This document shows positions 10,366-21,255 of a stretch of DNA of 64,000 bases, in pieces. Source of the stretch: Xanthostigma xanthostigma. Taxonomy: Eukaryota > Arthropoda > Insecta > Raphidioptera > Raphidiidae. The translations under genes and the position numbers were made by a program. Every line of letters begins with the position of its first letter. The stretch's first letter is position 1. Location: contig OY754467.1 of assembly GCA_963575645.1 (NCBI GenBank), positions 35,213,108-35,277,107 of the forward strand, in the 5' to 3' direction. The notes under the pieces were generated by a model that did not search any database, was not told the DNA's origin, and saw only the letters and a program-made list of their open reading frames with translations.

Positions 10366-11480
10366 AAAAACTAGTGCTTTCACTGAAAGTGGTAACAGTG
10401 AATAATTCGTGTATTCTATTAGATACAATAAAAAAAGATTTGCTCAACTCTAGACTTACTATCGGAAACTGCTGAGGTATATTTTCTTGTACTTCAAACT
10501 CAACCGGAAGTGTACGTGCATTTTTCTTTTTTCAAATATACACATACATTTTCGAAATCTCCATTTTTGGAACGAAGTTTCTTATGGGACGTTATAGATA
10601 TGAATGGAGAGGGCTGGAAAAAAATCGTAACGGAAAGGCGTAAAGAAAATCTGTAACGAAAATTTAATCTAATTACCTATTGTATATCTTTCCGTATAGA
10701 CATAGAAAGTTGAAATTTGGCGCACTTATAATATAGGACATGGGACAGATCCTAACGGAGTCGGATTTTTGAATTTTGGTACCAGAAGGAAGCAAATTGA
10801 AAACAAAAAAGTTTTTCGCTTATAATTCGCTTAATTTAAATCAGATCGGTTCGAAACCTGTCTTAAACGAAAGGGGGGAACATTATACATAAATTTCGTA
10901 TAACAGAATTCGCGCAAGTAGTTTTTTATACATAAAAAGCAGAAATAAACACTGTATATAAATTCGATTTTGCCTAATACATCGCGCACGTGGATCGGTT
11001 ATCCTTTTCTCTTACACAGTGTGTTATGGACATTTAAAGAATGCGTATGTTCTGTCTTAAAATAAAAAGATTGTATTTGTTCAAAAACGGATATGTCATT
11101 TCAAATTTTTTTGTCAGTTTTTGATATTAATAGTGAAATACAACGCCTTCTAACTTCACGATTTGTTATTAAACCTATATAAATAGCGATAACTAAGCAA
11201 AGTCAATGGTTCAGTGGTAGAATACCCGGGTTCGATTCCCGACAGGTTGCAAATCACTGGATTAATTTTTGTTTAATAATCATATTTTAGTATAAATAAA
11301 ATTTTCGAATAATTTATAGACAAATTAGTAAAAAAATTATATAATAGGTACCTATATAATAATTAGCGAAAATAACTTCGTTCCAACCGGGTGTTCCACG
11401 ACACCTCCCGTCTTTTTTCTCTATAAATTCATATAAAATTTTCATAAGAAAATGTTCAAAAAAAAAGTATAAACGATAGA
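10366..11480. repeat. Family D repeat region, copy 1
   Basis: 10366-10570 matches 17.55-17.75 kb through 'gtggtaacagt', 'actatcgga', 'cttcaa(a/g)ctcaaccggaagtg' and 'acattttcgaaatct'. The end 11408-11480 ('ctctataaattcatataaaatttt', 'cataagaaaat') matches 17.75-17.82 kb. In the 17-kb copy these two parts are adjacent, so about 830 bp here is either extra family sequence or a later insertion. The class is unknown. Confidence 0.5.
11197..11251 (+). pseudogene. tRNA-Gly-like pseudogene lacking the anticodon arm
   Basis: Contains an intact A-box region (tggttcagtggtagaat) and B-box region (cgggttcgattcccg), in the form typical of animal tRNA-Gly. They are directly joined, so the anticodon stem, loop and variable region are gone. 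The ends no longer form a full acceptor stem. It cannot make a functional tRNA. It could be a degraded tRNA copy or the head of a tRNA-derived SINE unlike the main SINE of this window. Confidence 0.65.
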
Positions 11481-12011
11481 AAACCCTTTTTATTAATCTT
11501 TTTTACCACAAATTTGACATGAGCGGTTTTATCTTTTAGGCTTAGATATGTATTTAATCTTGTAAGCATTTTATCTGACAATCAATACAGAGAAGTTAGA
11601 GAAAATGAGTTTAAAAAATATACCTACTTAATAACATGAAACTAAAAAAGTTGCGGTTTATTTACAACAATCTTTATTATTTTATTGTAACGATCACAAA
11701 ATATTATTTATTGTAATAAAAGTCAGGTAATATAAAGTTTTCAATATCGCAAGACAGAATGTCATATTTGATTTTCATTCCCTTGCATTTAATTCGTTTT
11801 ATATCCCAGTATCTTTTTTCTCTTCTTGACATTTATTCCATCGGTCATTAATTTAGTGTGACATTTACACCACCCATGTATTGTTCCAATTTAATAACAT
11901 TTTTTATTTCATTTCTACCATTTTTAAAATAAAATAAAATTTTCAAAAGTCGTTTCTTTCATGTTGCACCAGTTACAGTCCGTTCAAACTAGACAAGAAA
12001 ATATAGTAGTA
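11481..12011. other. No recognised feature
   Basis: AT-rich DNA. No gene, hairpin or family match was recognised. Confidence 0.4.
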
Positions 12012-12595
12012 GGTTTACAATAATACTCATAGAGCTGAAAATTGGTACAGGTCTAAGGTACACTATTACAAATAAAATATCAAAAGTCCCCACCGATCCA
12101 ACATCTGTTAAAAAAATTATTCAAAGTCAAAGGCTAAAAGTATCGGGTTTTTGCACTTTCTCGTAAACGGTAAATGTTATCTAAAAATAGGTCCGACAAA
12201 AGTTGTAGATCCTGCAATTGTCAACAAGAATAATTTGTTTTTATACTTTTTTTCCTACGAATCGTCATTCTTTTGAAATGGTGATTTCATATATCGAAAA
12301 TACTAATATGCATATTAATATTTAACGGTATTTTTGATAAAAATGTCCAGTAGGTACGTACATAGACATTTTGGTCCCATATCTCCGGAATAGTGATTCG
12401 TAGGAAAATAATATAAAAATAGTTTTTGTAGACAATTGTATGATTTACAACTGTCTGACCTATTTTTAGGTAACATTTACCGTTTACGAGAAAAGTGCAA
12501 AAAACGATACTTTTAACCGTTGACCTTGAATAAATTTTCATAACTTTTAGGATCGGTGGGGACTTTTGATATTTTATTTGAAATAGTGTACCTAA

Positions 12596-13383
12596 TAGGC
12601 CCCACTCACGATCAAACTTCATGCCACAGTTCAGTGTTCAGTGAAGTTGGACAGATTAATCGAAAGACTGACTGGCACCACACACAGTTCATGCAAACTG
12701 CTCAGTTTTTTAAATTTTTTGTGTTCAGTTTGGTTCAGTTGTTGGCATACACTCGTCGAGTATAGATACATAAGATATATTATATTATATACACACTATA
12801 ATATTATACTATAGAGTATAGTTCATTAATAAGAACTAAATGAGTAATTTAAATGGTGAGGATTGGCTGTTCAGAGCTATGGGATTGTATTTAAAACAGA
12901 GAAATAAGAAAAAAAAAGAAGAATATGGGAGAAAAATTGGTTAGAAATGCGTGATTCAAGAAGTCATGTTTATTTGATTAATGAATTACATCTTGAGCCG
13001 CTTGATTGCAATAATTATTTACGAATGAATGAATTAACTTACAATTATTTACTGGAATTAGTTACCCTATTTATTAAGAACCAGGACACAAATATGTGAA
13101 AATCTATTTCTGCACAAGAAAGGCAGCAACATTGAGATTTTTGGCTTCTGGTTGTACAAAACACAGAACTCCAAAAACTGAACTGAAAAACACCCACACA
13201 CACAACAGTTTACTTGAACACTGAACACTGAAGTCGTTCAAAAATCAAGATGCATTTGATGAGTTCATGCTTGACTTCAGTGTTGGTTTCAGTGTTTATT
13301 TGTCCCACACACTATCATGCTTCACTGAACTATAAGTTTGAACACTGAACTGTTGCATGAAGTGTGATCGTGAGTGGGGCCTA
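12596..13383 (+). mobile_element. PIF/Harbinger element, 788 bp, TAA target duplication
   Basis: Terminal inverted repeats taggccccactcacgatc / gatcgtgagtggggccta are flanked by TAA at 12593-12595 and 13384-13386. TTA/TAA 3-bp duplications are the hallmark of PIF/Harbinger. Subterminal repeats of 'cagttcagtgttcag' type occur at both ends. It carries the broken start of a transposase gene, so it is an internally deleted derivative rather than a pure MITE. Confidence 0.88.
12840..13158 (+). pseudogene. Harbinger transposase N-terminal remnant
   Basis: The remnant starts at ATG 12840 (MSNLNGEDWLFRAMG...), shifts frame near 12930, then reads WLEMRDSRSHVYLINELHLE and on through YLRMNELTYNYLLELV. 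It meets a stop at 13097-13099, continues KSISAQER, and after another shift ends TLRFLASG. The R-SH--LI-EL, Y-RM---Y-LL--V and R---TLRFLASG patterns are those of the region just before the DDE domain in HARBI1-like transposases. At least two frameshifts and one stop are present, and the catalytic part is absent. Confidence 0.8.
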
Positions 13384-13430
13384 TAAGACCTGTACCAATT
13401 TTCAGCTCTATATGCGAATTATAGTAAATT

Positions 13431-13777
13431 GAAATGTTTATTTTAATTGGACTATTAGATGTTGTTTGATAAAGTGATTGCAACAAAAACTGATCTACAC
13501 TTTAACTATAATAATAATAATAGCATAAGACGCACTAAACATGTAAATAATACCTGCAATAATAATACCTGAACCTATGATACAAGTGGAACTAGAAATC
13601 AATCGAAGAGATGAGAACAAACCAAATAGAAATAGAAACTACTAAAAAGTAAACGTCATGTTAAAAGTGTACAACACTAAACATGGGTTTCATTTTTACC
13701 TAATTGGGGTATTTAAAGTACTCATTGTACAGTTGAATCGTTGCAGTACAGTCAAAAAAATTGAGTACTTATGAAAA
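13431..13777. other. No recognised feature
   Basis: AT-rich spacer with several 'aataat' runs. Nothing else was recognised. Confidence 0.4.
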
Positions 13778-14085
13778 TGGAAATGATGTCATTGTGTGCA
13801 CGCCTGCGAGGTCACAAGATGGATTTCAAAATTAGAACCGGGACTACTCTATTTGCTTATTTTGAGCAATATCCAATCAGGAAACATGGCGTGGGCGATA
13901 TGGACAAACGCCCACAAACAAACACTGTGCCATAGTGTGTGTTCTGTTCAGAGACAATAAACGTCCACTTTTAGTAACATTCAAACTATCACTGCACGCA
14001 CCAAACCCATCTACAAAACAAGCTTCAATATGCTTGGAAACTAGCAGTTAAATCTATCAAGGCACCAGCCTCGTGTGCAGCGGCC
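13778..14085 (+). mobile_element. Family H (Harbinger-like MITE), left-truncated copy
   Basis: Shares 'acaaacaaacactgtgccatag', 'gtgtgttctgttcagagaca' and 'cgtgtgcagcggcc' with the full-length copies at 35.3 and 56.9 kb. The right end is followed by TTA, the expected target. The left terminal repeat is missing. Confidence 0.7.
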
Positions 14086-14106
14086 TTAATTTAAACTAAA
14101 TACTAC

Positions 14107-14519
14107 AATAATAATAATAATAATGTGTTTAACGTCCGTTTCTCGACTTTATGTCATAACAGACGCCATTGGCACCATTACTATTTTCCATCTATCACAC
14201 TTCCCGTTATTTTCTACAATTTTTGAACTTCAACTTAATTAAAAGCAAAGAGCGAATGAAGGAATTTAGGACATTGGGATAAGATAGACAAATTTTGAGC
14301 ATAGGAGTTTGACAGGCCATGGCCTTGAATAAGTAACCATCTCGATATTTATCTGGAATTGTTGAGGGAAACCATGGAAAACCTCAACAAGATGGCCGGT
14401 ACAGGATTTACCGTTTCTCGGCGGGAGGCGGTAGGGAAAAGTCCTAGTCACATCTGCCCCCGCCGGGATTCGAACCCGGTAGCGAGTCTAGTGCTCTTAC
14501 CGCTACGCCCCCCCGTTCA
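14107..14519 (-). repeat. tRNA-derived SINE, copy 1
   Basis: Read on the minus strand, it begins with a tRNA-like head: A box near 14500-14512 (gtagcggtaagag), B box 14466-14481 (ccgggttcgaatcccgg). About 300 bp of conserved body follows ('aaggccatggcctg', 'acataaagtcgagaaacg'), then an (ATT)n tail at 14107-14124. About 13 bp of the tRNA-like part present in other copies is deleted. RNA polymerase III would be the expected promoter type. Confidence 0.88.
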
Positions 14520-14854
14520 GTAATTTATACTAAATATGTTCAAATGGATGAAATTTTCTATCCATCTGTGAGACTCGTAGAAATGGTCACAACAATAAGT
14601 TTTGGTTGTTCTACTGTATTACTATTTATTGAGACGTGAAAATCGCACACCAGTCTATGATGATTTCCCTATACTCACAGCAGACAAGATCCATGTACTA
14701 AGTATGTCGTGTACCTCTCATTTACATGGAGGTTTGTTCATTTGAAAATAATCGTGTTTCATGTACAATACAAAAACTGCTCAGTGCTTATACACACTGC
14801 ATACAGACTGTCCATTATAGAACAAAGAAAAAAACAATAATCAATAACAGAAAA
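14520..14854. other. No recognised feature
   Basis: No gene or repeat-family match was recognised between the SINE and family C. Confidence 0.4.
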
Positions 14855-15245
14855 ACTAGCGGCACGTCCCGGTTTCACCCGGGTGCGATAGATATAATTC
14901 TGCAAAATGTATTTCGTTTGCGGCCCGGCGTTTGAGTAAATTCTACCCGATTTGCTTCTGAACTAATAGCTTTGAGCAAATTCTATCAGATGGGTATTAA
15001 AACAGTTTTTTTTGTTTGCTTCTGAGCTAATAGCTTCGAGTAAAGTCTATCAGATGTCGTTACACGTTTATAAAACAGTTTTTCTTTTGTGAAAACACCG
15101 TAATATTGTACAAAATATTTAGTAAAAACTATTCTTTAGCGTAAGTTGCACCAAGCAAGACAGTTACTAAATTTTAGTAAAATCGGTTCAGTGACTTACA
15201 AGATTAGCGCTGCCAAAATTGTGACACGAGAACTTTATATGTATT
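14855..15245 (+). repeat. Family C repeat, copy 1
   Basis: Starts 'actagcggcacgtcccgg' followed by 'tttcacccgggtgcgataga' and 'tgcggcccggcgtttga', and ends around 'ttagcgctgccaaaattgtg'. An internal segment ('gcttctga(a/g)ctaatagctt') is repeated directly at 14953 and 15019. The next copy starts nine bases later in the same orientation. The class is uncertain; termini of this style are common in insect non-autonomous retroelements. Confidence 0.7.
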
Positions 15246-15253
15246 ATGTATAC

Positions 15254-15548
15254 TAGCGGTGTGTTCCGGTTTCACCCGGGTGCGATAGATATAATTCTCC
15301 AAATTGTATTTCGTTTGCAGCCCGGCGTTTGAACTAATAGCTTTGAGCGATTCTATCAGATGGCGCGACGCGGTACTAAACATTTTTCTGAGAAAACACT
15401 ATAATTTTGTACAAAATATTTAGTAAAAACTATCCTATAGCGTAAGTTGCACCAATCAAGACACAGTTACAAAATGTCAGTAAAATCGGTTCAGTGGTTT
15501 TGGAGATTAGCGCAACCAAAATTGTGAGGCGAGAATTTTTAAACTTTT
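15254..15548 (+). repeat. Family C repeat, copy 2 (tandem)
   Basis: Begins 'actagcggtgtgttccgg' then 'tttcacccgggtgcgataga', and ends at 'ttagcgcaaccaaaattgtg' plus a few bases. It lacks the extra internal duplication of copy 1, so it is shorter. The head-to-tail arrangement suggests insertion of one copy into the tail of another, or unequal exchange. Confidence 0.7.
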
Positions 15549-16027
15549 TTATTTAGCTCGACTTCGTTTATTTCTTTATATCTTTGTTTCAAATCTTGGG
15601 ACAGCTTTTTCAACTACTTTCCGTTATCCGATTGATATGAAATTTTGAATAGGTATGACAATACAATATTATAATAGATTGTTAGCTACTGTGGGTTAAA
15701 ACTGTTTGGGTGTTAAAAATGAAAGCAAGGTTTATTATTGTGTGCTATCCGACACCTTGTATTTTTATTTTTTACACAATTTATTTACAACAAAGTTTAG
15801 ACTTTAGCGATTTCCTATTATAAGAAATACATCTGTGTTATGCCGGCACACTTATATGTGACGGAAATAAAATACTATAGCTATAAAATTGACACAATAA
15901 AAATATACACAATAAATGCAATTCTATGTAAACATTTGGCTAAATATTTTTACAACTAAAAATTATCTAGTCACATGAAAAAGTAGATTAATATGTCGTA
16001 TTTACTGGAAAAATTTTAACACATTGA
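15549..16027. other. No recognised feature
   Basis: AT-rich spacer without recognised content. Confidence 0.4.
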
Positions 16028-16524
16028 GGGTCGTATTCATAAAGAGCCAATAACTAATTTAACAGGTAGATTGTACTAATAAACAAATTAATAGACTGAT
16101 TTGGTATTCACAAAGAACATTTAGTGCTATAGACGTTTAAATCGACAAATAAATTATAAGTACAAGTACCCACCTATTAAACTATATATATTAGAGTTTT
16201 AACAAGGACAGAAATATATTCCATTTCATTTCTTTTCTTTTTTTGACAATTAATCCAATATGGCTGCTGTGCTATTGATTACATCATGGAGGAATCTCTA
16301 TCCTCCATAGATCACATGTTAATTTGGTTAGTACGATAGATTATTATCTGAAAATTAGTCAGAAATCTTATTTATTATATAATATAATTAGGTGATAACA
16401 GAGATCAGCGTGAAAAAGATAAGATATTTATCCACTGAACAACTTACAATTTATAATAAGGACACAAATCTTAACGAGTCAATAGTTACATATTTGACAA
16501 TTCTGCTTCATGAATACCAACTTT
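16028..16524. mobile_element. Possible decayed TIR element
   Basis: 'ggtcgtattcataaag' at the left and 'gcttcatgaatacc' at the right are imperfect inverted copies, and 'ggtattcacaaagaac' recurs inside at 16112. No clear target duplication. Weakly supported. Confidence 0.3.
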
Positions 16525-17544
16525 AATAAAGAGCTAAAAGAATATTTAATATATAAGGAACCTTAGTTCTTACATGAATTTAACTATTTTTTTTCTTTTC
16601 AGACGTATTGTATCCCAAAATGAGCTCAGCAATCAATGTTTATTCTATACAAAATTTTTATAAGGTTATACATAAGAAAATATTCGAGAAAAACGTTATC
16701 AATTTAATATGTCGTCATTAGTTCTGTAATACCTCCTATGTGCAAAAAGTAAAATTTGCAGGAAAGGCCAAAAAGTGGTTATTTCAGCAATAGATGCTAA
16801 GAACTAGCAATTTCAGAGGTATATTACTAATTCATATTTATCTTCACTACACATGTTTAATTAAGACGAAGTATTGCCTTAAAAAATATTTAACATTAAT
16901 TTTGGATTTATTGGCACCTGGGAGGAATTATTTTATACAACTTTTTGCATAAGAGTTATTTCCCCTTGTTGGTTACGGTAAAATTAATTTGGAGGTATTA
17001 ATAGTGTATAGAGCTCCGTTTCCTGAATCTTTTCATCGAAAAAACGGAAAGTCTGCCAATTATACACATAGGAGCTATTACAGAACCAACCGAACCAGTC
17101 CAAGGCTGATGTGAGCCATAACGCAATTTCAAGATTTTTGCGATCTATCCAATTAAAGAATAGAGCCTCCACGGATCTCTATTCTCAACTTAACAGTTAC
17201 TGATGTCAACGTGTGTTAATTGAAGGTAATTCCAAATTTCGAAAATCCGATAATATGAATGAAATGAAATCTTATTTGAGTAAGCACCTGTCATTCGCAG
17301 GTAGATATACACAATATGCAATTTAAACAAATTACTATTTAACAAGTTACTGTTTAAGAAGCGTTGCTTACAAAATGAAAACGTAAATAATAATTTATTG
17401 CAGAGTGCACTAATAATGCTGATACTTTCATCTTTAACCTGCATTATAAATATTGTACTGCACTATTATTAGTGATCAGACAGCGGAATTTTGCTTAAAA
17501 ATACAGAATCGGATTTATTTCAATTTCAATATTATTGTTTTAGA
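16525..17544. other. Unclassified interval with an isolated acceptor-like site
   Basis: The plus strand has a splice-acceptor-like tract ending CAG at 16603 (ttttttttcttttcag), but no donor or conserved frame follows. A short family D piece (16655-16710, 'cataagaaaatattcgagaa') is present. The minus-strand open frames at 16984-17444 show no motif I know. Confidence 0.35.
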
Positions 17545-17825
17545 CAGTGCGTTCACCAAAAGTGGTAACAGTAAATAATTCATGATTCCTATACTAGATG
17601 CAAAAAAAGTTTTAATAGTTTTTTGGTCAACTCGAGATTAACTATCGGACATTTTTTTTTTGTACTTCAAGCTCAACCGGAAGTGAACATGCATTTTTTT
17701 CAAATAGCAACATATATTTTTACTCACATTTTCGAAATCTTCATTTTTTTCTCTATAAATTCACATAAAATTTGTATAAGGTTACATAAGAAAATATTAG
17801 AGAAAAACGTTACGAAGCTATTAAT
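17545..17825. repeat. Family D repeat, copy 2
   Basis: Matches 10366-10570 and 11408-11480 in order but without the 830-bp middle. Landmarks are 'gtggtaacagt', 'aagctcaaccggaagtg', 'ttctctataaattcacataa' and 'cataagaaaatattagagaa'. Confidence 0.6.
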
Positions 17826-17865
17826 AAAATATTAATTCACACATGTGTGGAGTGCCGCAGGAAAA

Positions 17866-18205
17866 ATCATTATTAAATAAAATAATCGTCCAATTTTTCA
17901 GATTATGTATTGACAAAAATTATAATAAAATAATTCATAATATGATTTACGTTTCGGAATCGATCTAAATATATAAAAAATAATTATTAATTAGTTTCTA
18001 ATAAAATTTAATTTGATTTTTAATGAAAAAATTTTAACAGATTATTAAAAATCAAATTGAATTTTATTAGAAGCTAATTAAAAATTAATTTTTATATTAT
18101 TAGATCAATTATGAAGAAACCCCAAATCCGGACCGAAACGTAAATCATTTGAATTATATTATTATAATTTTTGTCAATTCATTGTCTAAAAAATTGGTCG
18201 ATTAA
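17866..18205. mobile_element. Family F foldback element with hammerhead-like motif
   Basis: Two inverted arms of about 160 bp (17866-18025, 18038-18205) run from 'aaataatcgtccaattttt' to 'attagtttctaataaaattt'. Each arm carries the element 'gaaacgtaaat'. In the right arm it is preceded at 18112 by TGAAGA, a short stem and CGAAAC. The right flank carries 'cagacgttaatcaaagattt', which also borders the 1.8, 23.6 and 27.2 kb copies. Confidence 0.7.
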
Positions 18206-18626
18206 TTTATTTACTTGAAGATTATCAGACGTTAATCAAAGATTTAAAAATCATTATTACTGTGTATTTAATTAATAAAGTGATGACGTTTTTCTCGAAT
18301 ATTTTCTTATGTAACCTTACGAATATTTGATATGCGCAGTTCACGCTCCGAGTCAATGGAGATGCGTGTATTTGTATATCAGGATCCCTGACTGAGAACC
18401 GATTAATAGTAATTTTTACTGTTTAATAATAATCAGTCAGTCAGTCAATGAGTTAGTGCAGTGGAGTCAATGAGGTCAATAACATGTCATTATGCATTAC
18501 AATGGTTGAGGTGCGGCGAGGCGGTGCGATCTAATAAGATGTGTGAGCAACACTGACACATATATCAACGTTTGGTATTGGTTGTAAAGCACGGCTCACA
18601 TTATACGCATCAAAGATGCTTTATAA
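18206..18626. other. Spacer with a short TCAG run
   Basis: Contains a few tandem 'tcag' units at 18431-18446. No gene was recognised. Confidence 0.4.
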
Positions 18627-19082
18627 TGCATTTTTCTTCATCCCTCGATCGAAAGTGCATACTTTCGGCATCAATTTAAAGGCAGAAAGTCTAACATTTA
18701 CTCCTTGGTGGGATTACACGCACCAATGCGGAAAGTTCATACGTTCGTGCAGTAGTAAAGCAAAAACAACCAATCAACTGTTGTTTAGGTGTCGTTTCCA
18801 TAGTAACCCTATTACATTTTAGCTAATAGTCGCGAACAGCTGTCATTCGTGTTTTTACGTATAAGCTCACAGCTTCTTGCTTGGAATTTATCTGTTTTTA
18901 TGTAATTAATTAATGTATTTAATAAGCCTGCTTACGACTGAGGTATGAAGAAAAATAGTATACACCACACTGGTCGAAAGTGCTATACCTTGCCCTTCGC
19001 GTCATGTTGCCCACGGCTTCTCCTCAGGCATCATGGCGCGCAGGGCAAGATATCACACTTTCGGCTCTTGCAGTGTAATATA
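18627..19082 (-). repeat. Family E element, copy 1
   Basis: Inverse orientation to the copies at 21.26 and 49.25 kb. It contains the shared 'gtgtcgtttccatagtaacc', 'cttgcttggaatttatctgt' and 'gcatactttcggcatcaa' stretches. One end (about 18970-19068) is a GC-rich imperfect hairpin around 'gcccacggcttctcctcagg'. Both ends carry 'cttcat(a/c)cctcg'-like inverted motifs. No coding capacity. The family is unclassified. Confidence 0.75.
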
Positions 19083-19130
19083 CTAATTTGTGGAGATACA
19101 TAAAAATGTCTAGAGATGCGCCGGAATTCG

Positions 19131-19493
19131 GTTCACATTCGGTAACACCGAATTTCGGAATTTTTTTTGTAAATGTGTCTTGCTTGGTCCAACTCACGCT
19201 TTAAGATAGTTTTTATTAAATATTTTCTACAAAATTACAGTGTTTTGTAAAAATAAACTGTTTTAATAACATGCAGCGACATCTCATAGAATTTACTCAA
19301 AGCTATTAGTTCAGAGGCAAACAAAAATAAACGTTTTTGTACCAAGTAGCGATATCTATTAGAATTCGCTCAAAGCTATTAGTACAGAAGCAAATCTGGT
19401 TATTGGTTCAGACGCCGAGCCGCAAATGACATACATTTTGCAGTATTATATCTATCGCACCCGGGTGAAACCGGAACGGACCGCTAGTATATT
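19131..19493 (-). repeat. Family C repeat, copy 3
   Basis: Reverse complement of the 14.86-kb copy, ending at 19493 with 'cggaccgctagta' (family terminus actagcggtcc). The 'agctattagt(t/a)cag' segment is again present twice. Confidence 0.75.
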
Positions 19494-19702
19494 ATGTAAA
19501 TTAATCTTATAATGTTATCAGCAGATAGATTTTTTTATTTTTTTTTTTAATTTTCTTGCGTAGCTTTTAGACAAAATTACGTCGGAGAAAGAGAAGCAAT
19601 GTAGCCAATGATGACAACTCAAACCCAATTAATGGCACTGTTTATTTTTACTCTGCCGTAGGAACTTCTACGAGAACTGTCAAGAGTTGCAAGTATTGAC
19701 CT

Positions 19703-20148
19703 CAGTGTTGCCAGTCTAGTACAATTGTACTAGATCTAGTACTTTTTTGTCATTTTCTGTACGCTAGTACGTTGAAGCAAAAATCTAGTAAGTACTTTTT
19801 AATATCCACACACCCACCACACCAAACGAAAAAAGGGAAATTACCCCCCCCCCAGGATTCATCAGGACCGCAGGCACGCTACAACAAACGAAAAAAGACG
19901 TTTTTGTTGTGGAAATGAAATGATTTTTTTTTGCTCTCCTATTTTGTGCCGACACGATAAAATTAAAAAGGTCATTCGTTTTTGTTTTTTTTTTCTCTTC
20001 AATTGGGCACACGACACATTTTTTAAGCTAGGTTGTTAAAAAAAAGGTCATTTGTGGCTAGCCTGTCTATAATTTCTAGGTATGTCTATTCTAGTACTTT
20101 TTTCAACCCTAATCTAGTATGCAAAACAAAAAAGTTCTGGCAACACTG
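19703..20148. mobile_element. hAT-type MITE with perfect 8-bp duplication
   Basis: Termini CAGTGTTGCCAG / CTGGCAACACTG with exact ATTGACCT on both sides (19695-19702, 20149-20156). Several 'ctagtac' motifs lie near the ends. The 75-codon minus frame inside (19785-20012) has no recognised similarity. Confidence 0.92.
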
Positions 20149-20227
20149 ATTGACCTGTGTCTATAGGATTTACGTCGATTATGACCTTTGTTGGCGATCG
20201 ACTATAATCTACAGTAAATGTCAGTGT

Positions 20228-20531
20228 TAGTGTCCGGCCGTATGTCAATTTCTGGCCGAATTAATCAACTACCGCCTCAACCTTCGGCCGAAGCCTTAAA
20301 CATACCCTAAGAAAATCAGTTCAAGATTGGCTACAATTGCTACAAGCTACAACTTAATAATATAAATGATAAGTACAACGCAGTGGGACCCCTCCGAGCT
20401 CCGCGCGTCGTCACGTACATCGCGATCTCGCTCATTCGTAACAATTTGTTCAATTTCGGAGCTTGTTAGAAAACTTCGGCCCATTTTGGCCGAAGCCGAA
20501 GGTTTCGCCGGAGCTTCGGTGGGACACTATA
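20228..20531. mobile_element. Probable hAT-type MITE
   Basis: Flanked by identical 8-mers GTCAGTGT (20220-20227, 20532-20539). Short inverted termini tagtgtcc / ggacacta, with two extra bases on the right. Subterminal 'ttcggccgaagc' type motifs occur at both ends, and the element is GC-richer than its surroundings. Confidence 0.75.
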
Positions 20532-20539
20532 GTCAGTGT

Positions 20540-21255
20540 AATTCTAATTTTAATCGTCACTTAAATTTAAAATAAACGAGAGACGCTTTTTGATCTATAC
20601 ATTGATCAGCTGTCTTAAAAAGAGGTGTTGACGCGTAATTAAAAGGTGTTACATACACCCTCTGTCTCTCTCTAACACATATAGGCATGTCTCTGTCTGA
20701 TGCACACACCTTTCTCCACTGGACGCATACCTCATTATAATAAACAACTGACTAGTGACTTATCACTGCCGCCTTGTATTATCTTTTTCAAAGCTAACTG
20801 CACAATAAATTATAAGTTAAGTTAGAATGTCGCTTGGTTTCAGACGCCAGTACCAAAGTTTCAATAAGATAGGCGGAGATATTTTGATAGAGTAATAAGA
20901 AATGTATCCAGACACCAAGAGTTACAGGTCGATAAACGATTATAAGAAATAATTAATTTGAAATAACGGTTCATGCACCGCTGCTCTTAATAATTTCTTT
21001 AGTATCTTGTTTCAGAACTGTCAGTGTAAAAATGGGCCAAATGACATATCATCAGATCAAGATCTCCAAACCAATTTGTTCATTTGATACGCTACAATTC
21101 TATACAAATACACCAGACAGGGCTAAATATTGTAATACAACAAATATCATACAACCCCGACTTCAATAGACAATACAGAGGTAGTGCGAATATCTAAAAG
21201 AGTAAAGCGTCAGTGAAAAATAGAGCTATGAAAATGTACACGTTAAAATTCCGTA
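20540..21255. other. No recognised feature
   Basis: Mixed-composition spacer. I found no gene, TIR or family match. Confidence 0.4.

Larger units (their letters stand above)
12012..13430. mobile_element. Foldback element split by a Harbinger insertion
   Basis: Left arm about 12012-12265. Right arm about 12388-12595, continued at 13387-13430. Matching landmarks: 'gagctgaaaattggtacagg' with 'cctgtaccaattttcagctc', and 'ctcgtaaacggtaaatg' with 'catttaccgtttacgag'. The inserted Harbinger interrupts the right arm exactly at a TAA, where the left arm has the uninterrupted complement. No protein is encoded by the foldback. The 111-codon minus frame at 12287-12622 is only its arm. Confidence 0.8.

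Noticed and set aside
16585..16690. Strong acceptor-like tract ending CAG at 16603 on the plus strand
   Set aside because: No donor follows at a plausible distance, and the downstream frame has no recognisable content.
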